Assembly: GCA_023953615.1 (NCBI GenBank)
Contig: JAMLJH010000001.1
Coordinates: 321,362 to 385,361, forward strand
Origin: Verrucomicrobiia bacterium
Lineage (GTDB): Bacteria; Verrucomicrobiota; Verrucomicrobiia; Limisphaerales; JADLHS01
Length of the DNA stretch: 64,000 nucleotides
Direction of reading: 5' to 3'
Positions 9,660-17,627 of this stretch are shown here, piece by piece. The position numbers were made by a program, and so were the translations under genes. The first letter of the stretch is position 1. Every line of letters begins with the position of its first letter. Under the pieces are notes generated by a model. The model searched no databases and was not told the DNA's origin. It was given only the letters and a program-made list of their open reading frames with translations.

Positions 9660-9853
9660 AGCCGGAACGATGCAGTTGGTCCAGGTGGAACGGCCAACTT
9701 GGCCGTTCTGGGCGGCAACTTGCCGCCCAGTCGAGCGCACGGAGATCGCACCCCATTGGGTTCGCACGCTTGGCGTTCGGCGATCGGGCTGGTAGCCCGT
9801 CCGAACGGGCCAGTGGCCCGTTCCACCCCAACTCCAATCGGATCGTTCCGGCT
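9660..9853. repeat. Cluster of four perfect hairpins enclosed by a 12-bp inverted repeat
   Basis: The outer arms are AGCCGGAACGAT at 9660-9671 and ATCGTTCCGGCT at 9842-9853. Inside lie perfect palindromic hairpins at 9688-9708 (10-bp arms GAACGGCCAA), 9708-9730 (11-bp arms CTGGGCGGCAA), 9785-9799 (6-bp arms CGGGCT) and 9803-9823 (10-bp arms GAACGGGCCA), most with loops of one base. Imperfect complementarity also joins GTTGGTCCAGGTGGAAC with GTTCCACCCCAAC, so the whole 194 bases could fold as one branched structure. The right arm overlaps the stop codon of the MoeB-like gene. It resembles a REP-like or small non-autonomous mobile unit. Reading frames across it are artefacts of the palindromes. 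Confidence 0.75.
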
Positions 9854-11001
9854 TAGTACCGCGGCAATTTGGGATCAATCTCTTCGCTCCAGACGTCGAG
9901 GCCGCCTTTGACGCTTTTCACATATTTGAAGCCTTGTTGGCGCAGGAAATCCACCGCCGCCAGCGAGCGATTGCCAATTTTGCAAATCAAATAGTATTGC
10001 TGATTCGGATCCAGTTCGGTGAAACGTTGCCGCAACTGGCTGTACGGCAGGAGCGGCAGGCTGTCCACCTTGACGATTTCCGTTTCGAATTCCTCGCGAA
10101 TATCGAGCACCTGGATGTTCAACTTGGGATCGTCCAACGCCCGCTTCATCTCCTGCACCGTCACCTCGTCGGGATTGACGCCGGGAGCGGCGGGCACCGA
10201 GGGCAATCCGCAAAATTGGTGATAATCAATTAATTCGGTCACGGTGGGGTGCTCGCCGCACAGCGGGCATTGCGGATCGCGCCGCAGCTTAAGCTCGCGG
10301 AACTTCATGTCGAGCGCGTTGAACAGCAGCAACCGGCCGATGAGCGAATTGCCCTTGCCGAGGATCAGTTTGAAAATTTCGGTGGTTTGAATGCAGCCGA
10401 TGATGCCCGGCAACACGCCGAGCACCCCGCCTTCCGCGCAACTCGGCACCATGCCGGGCGGCGGCGGTTCGGGATACAAACAGCGATAGCACGGCCCGCC
10501 CAGATGCGGCGCGAACACGCTGGCCTGGCCTTCGAAGCGGAAGATCGAGCCATAAACATTCGGTTTCTTGAGCAACACACAGGCGTCGTTGGTGAGGTAA
10601 CGCGTCGGGAAATTGTCCGTGCCGTCCACCACGATGTCGTAGGGCGCGATGATTTCCATCGCGTTGCTCGAACTGATGGTGGTTTCGTGCAGCATGACTT
10701 CGGTGTTGGGATTCAGCGCCTGAATGGTTTCCTTGGCGGACTTCGCTTTGGAACGCCCCACGTCGGCGTCGGCGTGCAGAATCTGGCGCTGTAGATTCGA
10801 GTAATCCACCGTGTCGAAATCCACGATGCCCAGCTTGCCGATGCCGGCAGCGGCGAGATACATGGCGATGGGCGACCCCAGTCCACCGGCGCCCACGCAC
10901 AACACGCTGGCGGCTTTGATTTTCTTTTGTCCGGCCAAACCGACTTCGGGCAGGATCAGATGCCGCGAATAACGGCGGATTTCGTCATTGTTCAAGCTCA
11001 T
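9853..11001 (-). CDS. moeB: MoeB/ThiF-type adenylyltransferase fused to a rhodanese domain
   Basis: Residues 1-250 form an E1-like ThiF/MoeB domain with the ATP-binding glycine motif 'GAGGLGSPIAMYLAAAG' (about 37-53), 'DFDTVDYSNLQRQ', and two zinc CxxC pairs ('CYRCLYP' and 'CPLCGEHP'). A C-terminal rhodanese domain (about 275-382) has the active-site loop 'CKIGNRS'. Enzymes of this layout adenylate the C-terminal glycine of small sulfur-carrier proteins (MoaD, ThiS or relatives) and can add sulfur through the rhodanese cysteine, as in MOCS3/Uba4 and MoeBR proteins. No MoaD/ThiS-like gene is adjacent, so molybdopterin, thiamine or cysteine synthesis is undecided. There is no clear ribosome binding site before the ATG. 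Confidence 0.9.
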   Translation of the reverse strand: MSLNNDEIRRYSRHLILPEVGLAGQKKIKAASVLCVGAGGLGSPIAMYLAAAGIGKLGIVDFDTVDYSNLQRQILHADADVGRSKAKSAKETIQALNPNTEVMLHETTISSSNAMEIIAPYDIVVDGTDNFPTRYLTNDACVLLKKPNVYGSIFRFEGQASVFAPHLGGPCYRCLYPEPPPPGMVPSCAEGGVLGVLPGIIGCIQTTEIFKLILGKGNSLIGRLLLFNALDMKFRELKLRRDPQCPLCGEHPTVTELIDYHQFCGLPSVPAAPGVNPDEVTVQEMKRALDDPKLNIQVLDIREEFETEIVKVDSLPLLPYSQLRQRFTELDPNQQYYLICKIGNRSLAAVDFLRQQGFKYVKSVKGGLDVWSEEIDPKLPRY

Positions 11002-11148
11002 AAATCAACACGGGGCGAATCGAATGAGATTCGGGCTTATCAGCCTAGGAGAGTGCGCGGAGAAATCAAGTCGCGCCGTGAGCTTATTTGGTTGAGTGTC
11101 ACCAACCAATGCGAGTCGTGAATCCGTCGCGGCTGCGTGCAAATGAAA

Positions 11149-11182
11149 AACGCCTCCCAGCCAAGCAAAGCCGGGAGGCGTT
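11149..11182 (-). terminator. Rho-independent terminator of the LamG gene
   Basis: The arms AACGCCTCCC (11149-11158) and GGGAGGCGTT (11173-11182) pair perfectly. On the minus strand the stem is followed by TTTTTCATTTG, a suitable U-rich tail. It lies 24 bases beyond the stop codon of the gene ending at 11206. Confidence 0.85.
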
Positions 11183-11205
11183 GACGCAAATCCTGTAGCT
11201 TCGAT

Positions 11206-14043
11206 TTAACGCACCCAAACCGCCCGATAGTAACGGTAGGAGCGCGTGTTGATCAAAGTGGGATCAGAAATGCTGACCGCAGTGCCGCTCAACGCGGGGA
11301 TATCCTGCAACACCTGCCAGATGTCTCCAGCAGTCAGGCCATCGCGATACTCCACCCGATAGTGCAAACCGGGAGTGCCCTGGCTCAAAACAACCGTGGC
11401 CGTGGTGCCGCTCACCGTCAAGGCGATGGTCGGAGGTTGCACGGCAAATGCCAGGCCGTGATTCTGCAGCACCGCGTCCGGAACAATGCTGTCGTAAACC
11501 GTGATGCGATGAATGGTCCCCACCATTGGTTCGCCGAACAAAGCGCTGTTGCCCAGAACCCCGACCTCATTAGGCAGGGTGAAACCACTGTAAACGTCGG
11601 TTTTGGTACCCGCCAAAACCCCATTAACATAGGCCTTCACCGTCGTCGTGGTCGAGTCCCAGACGTAGGCCACATGCGTGGACGTGGTAGGTGAAGCCAC
11701 CGCCGGAGTGAACGAGTAATCTTCAACTCCACTTACGGAGAAACCGAGCTGCCCCGTGGCCGGAGAGAGTTGATACATCAAGCGGCTGTATGGATTATTC
11801 TCTCCGTAAGCCAACGTCGAGCCGGCTTGCGCCGCGGGATCACCCTCCAGAATAAACTCCATCGTGGCGTCTCCCGCACTGCCACCGAACCAAAAATTCA
11901 CCCCGCTGTCCCCGGTGAGAATAAGCGGTGCCAGCAGGCGGGCGGAAGCGGCCAATCCGTCCTGAGCGCTGGTTTCAATGGCTTCGTCGTACGCGTTCAG
12001 GGCCGGTTGCGCCGCCGCGAGGAAGGCCTGGCCGTGCTCCCGGATTTTTTCATCGGTCAGGATGCTGTCGTAAACGGTGACCCGGAAAATGGTACCGACC
12101 ATTCCTTGATCCCCCAACAAGCCGTCGCCGGTCGGCAACGCAAAGCCCGGGTCCACCTCCGTGGTTTCACCGGCAAAGGTGCCATTGATATAAACTTTCA
12201 TCGTGGTCGCAGCGGCATCCCAAACATAAGTGACGTGCGTCGGCCAGTTGGGCGAGGTGACCAACGGACTAAACTTGTAATCAGCCACGGCGCGTTTGGT
12301 AAAACCAAGCTGCCAGACCGCGTCCCATTGCGAATAGCGCAGACTATGGCGAAACACCAGAGGCTCCCCGCTCAGGTCACTCGCAATCGCGGTGCCGGCG
12401 CGTGGATTAGGATCGCCTTCCAGGATGAATTCCATGGTCCCGGACCCGGTGTTCGCGCCGAAATTAAACGGCGTGCCGGTGCCGCTGGCCGCAACCAGAC
12501 TGGTCAGTTTCGCGATCGGTTCGAGACCATTGCCACCATCGGCGGTAATGGCCGCATCATAGGCGGTGAGATCCGGTTGCACCCGCAAGGTCAACTCGGT
12601 GTACACACTACCCAACGCATTTTCAGCTTCCAACCGGTAGAGCGTCGAGTTGGCCGCTGAAACACTGACTTGCTCCAGGCCGGTATAATCAACGCCATTC
12701 ACCGTCACTCGCGTGGCATTCTGCACCTGCCAACTGAGCGTAACGGGTTGGTTGGGGGCGGCCACTGCGGGCGTTGCCGTGAACGAGTCGATGATTGGCG
12801 GGGCCAGTAAATCGGCGAAGCTCTTGGCGTGAGTCAGAATGGTTTCATCATTCAACAACGTATTATACGCCGTGACCCGGTACACCGCGCCGTACATTGG
12901 TTCCGCTCCGTCATAGCGGCTGCCCAAGGTGCCGGCGCCATGCGGCATGGCAAAATTCGCATCAACGCCGGTCTTCGTGCCAACCCAAACGCCATTGACA
13001 TATATTTTCATGGTGTGGCTCGTGGCATCCCAGGTGTAAGTCACATGGGTTGGCAAACTGGGTGAGTTTGCCCCCGGCGTGAAGGCGTAATCAGCCACGG
13101 CCGTTTGGGTAAAGCCCATTTGTCCGGTGTCATTCCATAGCTCGAAACGCAAGCTGGAAAGTTGGTTCTCACCGACGGCCAACCAGGAACTGTTGTTGGC
13201 GGCGGGATCGCCTTCCAGAATGAACTCCAGAGTCGCATTGGCGGGGTTATCTCCGAAATCAAAAGCTGTTCCCATACCCCCATTCAGAATCACGGTCGAA
13301 TTCATGCGCGCCGTGGGAGTGGCGGTGGTGTCGCTCGTAATGAGCGCGTCGTATGCGGCAAGCGCCGGGCGCACGTGCGCTCCGAACGCACTCGAGTGGC
13401 GGCGAATCGCGCCATCCGACACGATGCCGTCATAAGCCGTCACCCGATAAATCGTTCCAGTCATGGCTTCCGCACTCGTCGCCCCGCTGCCACCCAACCA
13501 ACCTTGGCCGGAGGGCATGGCGAAAGCGGCGCTGACGCCCGTCTTGGTACCGGCCAGCTTCCCGTTGACGAAGATTTTCATCGTCAAGGTGTCAACATTC
13601 CACACGTAAGCTATGTGGGTATCTTCCGCCGGCGACGGCACCGCGGGCGTAAAGAGGTAATCCGCCACACCGCCCTGAGTGAAGCCCAGTTGTTCCGTGT
13701 CGGGATACGACTCGAACACCAGGCGGCTGACCGGAGTTTCACCCACGGCCAGATAAGAACTCACGCCAGCGGCCGCGTTGCCTTTCAGAATGAACTCGAT
13801 CGTGGCGCTGCCCGAGTTGTAGCCAAAATAAAAGGGGCTACCTCCGGTCCCGGTGAGCACGACCGGTTCCGTGAGCATGGCAATCGGATATAGCGGCTCG
13901 GTAGCACTCAGTGAATCCGCCGCAATGGCGGCATCGTAAACTTCCAGCGGCGTTTGCGCCACCGCCGTGCTCAGCAGTGCGGTCGCAGCCGCCGCTCCCG
14001 CCAGCGAGCGCGTGATGCGCGAGAACAGTAATGTAGTCTTCAT
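11206..14043 (-). CDS. Secreted protein with four LamG/concanavalin-like repeats
   Basis: This 945-residue protein has a signal peptide (SLAGAAAATALLSTAVA) followed by four units of about 190 residues (roughly 30-225, 228-410, 490-680, 685-870). Each unit contains 'FILEGDP', 'QLGFT..AVADYxFTP', 'THVxYVWD..TxTMKxYVNGxxAGTKT' and 'GTIxRVTxYD', the pattern of LamG-type beta-sandwiches. An Ig/PKD-like insert at about 415-487 ('ATPAVAAPNQPVTLSWQVQNA') separates units two and three. The last 70 residues, ending 'RYYRAVWVR', are the C-terminal module shared with other secreted proteins here. LamG folds usually bind glycans or proteins, so the protein may be a surface adhesin or polysaccharide-binding factor; this is inference. 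A terminator follows. The similar units point to internal duplication. Confidence 0.88.
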   Translation of the reverse strand: MKTTLLFSRITRSLAGAAAATALLSTAVAQTPLEVYDAAIAADSLSATEPLYPIAMLTEPVVLTGTGGSPFYFGYNSGSATIEFILKGNAAAGVSSYLAVGETPVSRLVFESYPDTEQLGFTQGGVADYLFTPAVPSPAEDTHIAYVWNVDTLTMKIFVNGKLAGTKTGVSAAFAMPSGQGWLGGSGATSAEAMTGTIYRVTAYDGIVSDGAIRRHSSAFGAHVRPALAAYDALITSDTTATPTARMNSTVILNGGMGTAFDFGDNPANATLEFILEGDPAANNSSWLAVGENQLSSLRFELWNDTGQMGFTQTAVADYAFTPGANSPSLPTHVTYTWDATSHTMKIYVNGVWVGTKTGVDANFAMPHGAGTLGSRYDGAEPMYGAVYRVTAYNTLLNDETILTHAKSFADLLAPPIIDSFTATPAVAAPNQPVTLSWQVQNATRVTVNGVDYTGLEQVSVSAANSTLYRLEAENALGSVYTELTLRVQPDLTAYDAAITADGGNGLEPIAKLTSLVAASGTGTPFNFGANTGSGTMEFILEGDPNPRAGTAIASDLSGEPLVFRHSLRYSQWDAVWQLGFTKRAVADYKFSPLVTSPNWPTHVTYVWDAAATTMKVYINGTFAGETTEVDPGFALPTGDGLLGDQGMVGTIFRVTVYDSILTDEKIREHGQAFLAAAQPALNAYDEAIETSAQDGLAASARLLAPLILTGDSGVNFWFGGSAGDATMEFILEGDPAAQAGSTLAYGENNPYSRLMYQLSPATGQLGFSVSGVEDYSFTPAVASPTTSTHVAYVWDSTTTTVKAYVNGVLAGTKTDVYSGFTLPNEVGVLGNSALFGEPMVGTIHRITVYDSIVPDAVLQNHGLAFAVQPPTIALTVSGTTATVVLSQGTPGLHYRVEYRDGLTAGDIWQVLQDIPALSGTAVSISDPTLINTRSYRYYRAVWVR

Positions 14044-14228
14044 AAGGCGATTGGTTGAATTGTTGAACCGGTTTTCGTTTGAACGATCCGACCTGCTTCT
14101 AGCAGTTCCGTTTGGTTGAGTAAATAAAAATCCATCTCCCTGCCAAAATGATTCTGATGAATAAATGGGGACGATCTGAAAAAATTCAGGTGTCTTTCAA
14201 TCGGAGCGTTGGTTAATCTCGCTCCCGC

Positions 14229-14633
14229 ATGAACATCCAAGTAGCCGTGCTGTGCGATGCCGCCACCAACGACAACGAAAAGCTCAGTCTGCTCGGCGCG
14301 TTCGACACGATCTACGCCCGCGAGCTACCGGCCATCCACCCCCAATGCGCCGTGGCGTTGCGCATCACCTTTTCCAGCGCGGATGAAGGCAGCCACCAAT
14401 TACGCCTGAACTTCGTGGACGCCGACGGACGTTCCATCATGCCCCCCCTGGATTTTCCCGTGGAAGTTTCGCTGCCGGACGATCTGCATTTCGGCACCCG
14501 CAACTTCATCCTCACCATTCAGCAACTGAAATTCGACGCGCCCGGGGTGTACTCGATGGACGTGATTTACGATGGCCAGGTGCGCACCAATATACCACTG
14601 CTCGTGCGACACGTTCCCACCCCTTCAGCGTAA
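14229..14633 (+). CDS. DUF6941 family protein
   Basis: This 134-residue cytoplasmic protein has no signal peptide. Its opening 'VAVLCDAATNDNEKLSLLGAFDTIYARELPAIHP' and the following 'LRLNFVDADG' agree with the DUF6941 family, small beta-sandwich-like proteins of unknown function found widely in bacteria. The central part alternates hydrophobic and polar residues, suggesting beta strands. It is divergent from the LamG gene and has no operon partner. No role can be assigned. A 20-base perfect palindrome lies 16 bases past its stop codon. Confidence 0.75.
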   Translation: MNIQVAVLCDAATNDNEKLSLLGAFDTIYARELPAIHPQCAVALRITFSSADEGSHQLRLNFVDADGRSIMPPLDFPVEVSLPDDLHFGTRNFILTIQQLKFDAPGVYSMDVIYDGQVRTNIPLLVRHVPTPSA

Positions 14634-14988
14634 CACGGCTTCAACGGGGCCGCGCTCAATTGAGCGCGGAGATCATATCGCGGATGAGAATTGGGCGAAG
14701 CGTATCCCTCAGCGGCGCGGAGCTGGCCGGGCACTGCGATAATTCCCGTTCGCGTATTTCGTGTATTTCGCGGTTCTATTTCCCTGGAAGAGACGCGTTC
14801 CACCGTGTCCCTGATCAGTTGGAGACGACATGGACCGGTACAACGGCGATGGCGCAAGCGCATGGATAAAGCGAGTAGTCCATTGACAAGATGACAGGAT
14901 GGGGACTGGAGGTCGTCCGCGAGGGCGCGAACGACGACCGCCACAGACGGAGATACGCAGCCGGGTTTTGAGTTATTTATGCAGCGCA
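14634..14988. other. Gene-free stretch with a 20-bp palindrome
   Basis: No coding frame here is convincing. A perfect palindrome with arms CCGCGCTCAA lies at 14650-14669 after the DUF6941 stop codon; it lacks a T-run, so it is at best a weak terminator. The rest contains short iterations such as CGTATTTCGTGTATTTCGCG near 14754 and looks like degenerate intergenic sequence. Confidence 0.5.
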
Positions 14989-16380
14989 TCAACCACGGCT
15001 GGCCGGGATGCCCTTCTTGGAACGGCGGAACTTTACTGCCGCCAGCGTCCGTTGCAAACGTCTCGCAATCTCCGCGTCAGGCGCGGTTCCCAGCAGCGCG
15101 TCTTCTTCCGGTCGCCAATTCGGCGCGGCCTTTTGTACACTTGGAATGCGCCGCTTCGTCCGCGCCTGGCGGACGCTCTTCAAAGAATGTCCCGTCCGCT
15201 GCGCGACCTCCGAGTCCGGCAGTTTCCCCAACAACGCCAACTCATCAGGTTTCCAAATTTCATAATGCGTATTGTGGAAGGGAATGCCCAAGGCCAGACG
15301 TTTGCAACGCACGTTCTCCAAAGAACGGTTCACCAACGCCGCAATCTCCCGATCCGGCGCGGTACCGAGCAACGCGATTTCCGATTTCGTCCAGTGCCGA
15401 TGGCGGGGATTGGGATTCCAAAGACCGAGGCGCCAACGGCGGCGACGCACTCGCTTCACGGAATAACCAAGCTTGCGCGCAACGGCTTCATCAGTGAGCT
15501 GGCCAAGCAACGCGTCTTCCTCCGCGGTCCAGGTGCAATACGCCGCGCCCGATTTGGCGTTCACCGGATTCGCGGGCGGGGTCCGGGAGTCACCCGAGAC
15601 CCTGATCTTGATGACTTTGAACGCGGCATCCGGTTTAGCGCGGCCAAGTTGAATGCGGCGACCTTCGACCGCGGCGACCGTGCGACCAAACTTCCGTGCC
15701 AACTCGCCGTCCGGCATCGAACCCAGCAAGGCTTCTTCCTCCGGCGTCCACGGCCGCGCCTTGGCCTTCGGCGGAATGCCCAACCGCTTGCGACGCCACC
15801 CCACATTGCCCGGGCTGCGCCCCAACAGCAACGCGACCTCATGGTCCACGCGGGTGCCCAACACCTTGTCGTCTTCCGGACGCCAGTCCTTTTTCACACG
15901 AATGCGTTTATGGCCCCGGCGCGCCCGCACCGACTTGACCGAGCGGCCAAACTTCCGTGCCAATACCTGGTCCGGCTTCGTTCCGAGCAGCCGATCCTCC
16001 TCCAGCGTCCATTCCGGCCGTTGCTTCCGGACCTGGCCGCCGGCCAACTGGCGGCGACGCGTGTAAATCCGTTTGTAACTCCAGCCGAGAATAGCCCGCA
16101 GTTCCAGATTGGATTTGGTAGCGAACAACCGGGCGTAACGATCACGCGGCTCGCGTTCCATACGGAGCGGTTGCGGCGCGTGGCCGACCGCCGTTTTACC
16201 GAGGAATTTGCGCTGATCCCGGACGGCGCCGAGCGTGCGATTCAATTTCTCCGCCACTTCCCGGTCGGTCAACCTGCCGAGCAACGCGTCCTCATCCTTC
16301 GTCCACGGAAATTGCCGCGCGGAGCGTGGCTGATTCGACGCCGGCTCTGCCCCTTTCGATTTGGTCTGTAGAGCTTTCAC
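14989..16380 (-). CDS. Nine-repeat SANT/Myb-like helix-turn-helix protein
   Basis: This 463-residue protein (GTG start) consists almost wholly of repeats of about 40-46 residues with the consensus W-[TR]-x-E-[ED]-[DE]-x-L-L-G-x-x-x-D-x-E-[VI]-A-x-x-x-x-R-[ST]-x-x-x-V-x-x-[RK]-R-x-x-x-[LR]-[GI]. The lead Trp falls at residues 26, 124, 166, 211, 284, 330, 376 and 422; a degenerate unit fills about 78-115. The last four good repeats are spaced at exactly 46 residues. Each unit predicts as three helices with a basic third helix, as in SANT/Myb and homeodomain-like DNA-binding folds. The protein is very basic and has no signal peptide or other domain. It presumably binds DNA along an extended site. 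It stands alone on its strand. I know of no characterised bacterial protein with this layout. Confidence 0.8.
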   Translation of the reverse strand: MKALQTKSKGAEPASNQPRSARQFPWTKDEDALLGRLTDREVAEKLNRTLGAVRDQRKFLGKTAVGHAPQPLRMEREPRDRYARLFATKSNLELRAILGWSYKRIYTRRRQLAGGQVRKQRPEWTLEEDRLLGTKPDQVLARKFGRSVKSVRARRGHKRIRVKKDWRPEDDKVLGTRVDHEVALLLGRSPGNVGWRRKRLGIPPKAKARPWTPEEEALLGSMPDGELARKFGRTVAAVEGRRIQLGRAKPDAAFKVIKIRVSGDSRTPPANPVNAKSGAAYCTWTAEEDALLGQLTDEAVARKLGYSVKRVRRRRWRLGLWNPNPRHRHWTKSEIALLGTAPDREIAALVNRSLENVRCKRLALGIPFHNTHYEIWKPDELALLGKLPDSEVAQRTGHSLKSVRQARTKRRIPSVQKAAPNWRPEEDALLGTAPDAEIARRLQRTLAAVKFRRSKKGIPASRG

Positions 16381-16507
16381 TGCACCGCCTATCCTTACGG
16401 TTTCAAAATAACCTGCCGCAACCAGTCCGTGCCCCGCATCTTTGGCAAAATGACAAAAAATGGCAATCCCTGTTGCGCTCCAAGAGGCATCCCGTTAAAG
16501 TTGCGCC

Positions 16508-17413
16508 ATGAAACTCCGTCGTCGCGAATTCCTGGGTCGAACTGCACTGGGATTGGCGGGCAGCGTGCTCGCGCCCTCGTTACTGGCCGATTCGCCCGCA
16601 CCGCCCAAATTGTTTGCGCCCTATGAATCGGTGGCCATCGGCAAAACTAAACTACGCTTCTCGCGGGTGGTGCTCGGCACGGGCATGCGCGGCGGCAACC
16701 GGGAATCCAATCAAACCCGGATGGGTAAGGAGAAATTTGAGACTTTGATTCGCGAAGCCAATGATCGCGGCGTGAACACGTTTGATCTGGCCGACCTGTA
16801 CGGCACGCATCCCTACGTGATTCCGGCGCTGCAAGGAGTGCAGCGCGACAAAATGAATTTGATCACCAAAATTTGGTTCAGCTCCGGCGGTCTGCCGGAA
16901 AAGGAGCGACCGGACGCGGACGTTTGCGTGGAACGCTTCCTGAAGGAGCTGCGAACGGATTACATTGATCTGCTCCTGTTGCACTGCGTGACCTCGGGAA
17001 AATGGCCGGAAGAACTGCGTCGGCAAATGGACATTCTCGCCAAACTCAAGGAGCAGGGCAAAGTCCGCGCGCTGGGCGTTTCCTGTCACTCGCTCGCCTC
17101 ACTCGAGGCCTGCATCAACGAGCCGTGGGTGGACTCGGTGCATACGCGCATCAATCCGTACGGCATGAGCATGGATGGGCCGACGGAGAAAGTGGTGCCG
17201 GTGCTCCAAAAGATTCACGCCGCCGGAAAAGGGGTGGTCGGCATGAAGATCATCGGCGAAGGCCGGTTGCGCGATGATCCCGAACGACGCAGTGAATCCA
17301 TTAAGTTTTCGTTGCGCCTGGGTTGCGTGGACGTGCTGAATGTGGGCTGCGAATCCATCGCTGAAGTGGATGATTTGGCGGCGCGGATTAAAGTCGTGGA
17401 ACGCCCCAGTTGA
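16508..17413 (+). CDS. Exported aldo/keto reductase
   Basis: The N-terminus is a twin-arginine signal (RRREFLGRTALGLAGSVLAPSLLA), so the enzyme is probably folded with its nicotinamide cofactor before export. The AKR barrel follows, with the catalytic tetrad represented by 'FDLADLYGTH' (Asp and Tyr), Lys in 'NLITKIW' and His in 'LLLLHCV'. Later marks include 'ALGVSCHS' and 'GVVGMKIIGEGR'. At 301 residues it is of family length, but the C-terminal cofactor-binding end is short. Many Verrucomicrobiota and Planctomycetota carry such exported AKRs of unknown substrate. It converges on the ABC-2 operon at 17628. Confidence 0.88.
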   Translation: MKLRRREFLGRTALGLAGSVLAPSLLADSPAPPKLFAPYESVAIGKTKLRFSRVVLGTGMRGGNRESNQTRMGKEKFETLIREANDRGVNTFDLADLYGTHPYVIPALQGVQRDKMNLITKIWFSSGGLPEKERPDADVCVERFLKELRTDYIDLLLLHCVTSGKWPEELRRQMDILAKLKEQGKVRALGVSCHSLASLEACINEPWVDSVHTRINPYGMSMDGPTEKVVPVLQKIHAAGKGVVGMKIIGEGRLRDDPERRSESIKFSLRLGCVDVLNVGCESIAEVDDLAARIKVVERPS

Positions 17414-17627
17414 ACCGCCCATTCCAACAACACCAGACCCAAGCGTCGGCTGGCGCCCTTCCCCTGCCCTTGTCTCCGTCGGGAAATGCCGCGTCGCCCC
17501 GAAGCGCCGCAGTCCAAAACCTCGCGGACATACTCCATTCGGACTCAGCTTGCATTGGTTTATGCCTGTTCTGCTTCGGCAGCTACAACCCTAATTAAAC
17601 CGCTATAGCGAACCGGTCACGTCCAAG

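Noticed and set aside
9485..9826. 113-residue minus-strand frame across the hairpin cluster
   Set aside because: Its sequence is dictated by palindromes (for example GHWPV-type strings), which produce open frames on both strands without coding.
15653..16066. Possible CRISPR or tandem DNA repeat within the SANT-like gene
   Set aside because: The repetition is at the protein level, with divergent DNA and no constant spacer length, so it is not a CRISPR array.
14899..16371. 490-residue open frame on the plus strand
   Set aside because: It is the complement of the nine-repeat SANT-like gene. Its apparent repeats simply mirror those of the real gene on the minus strand.
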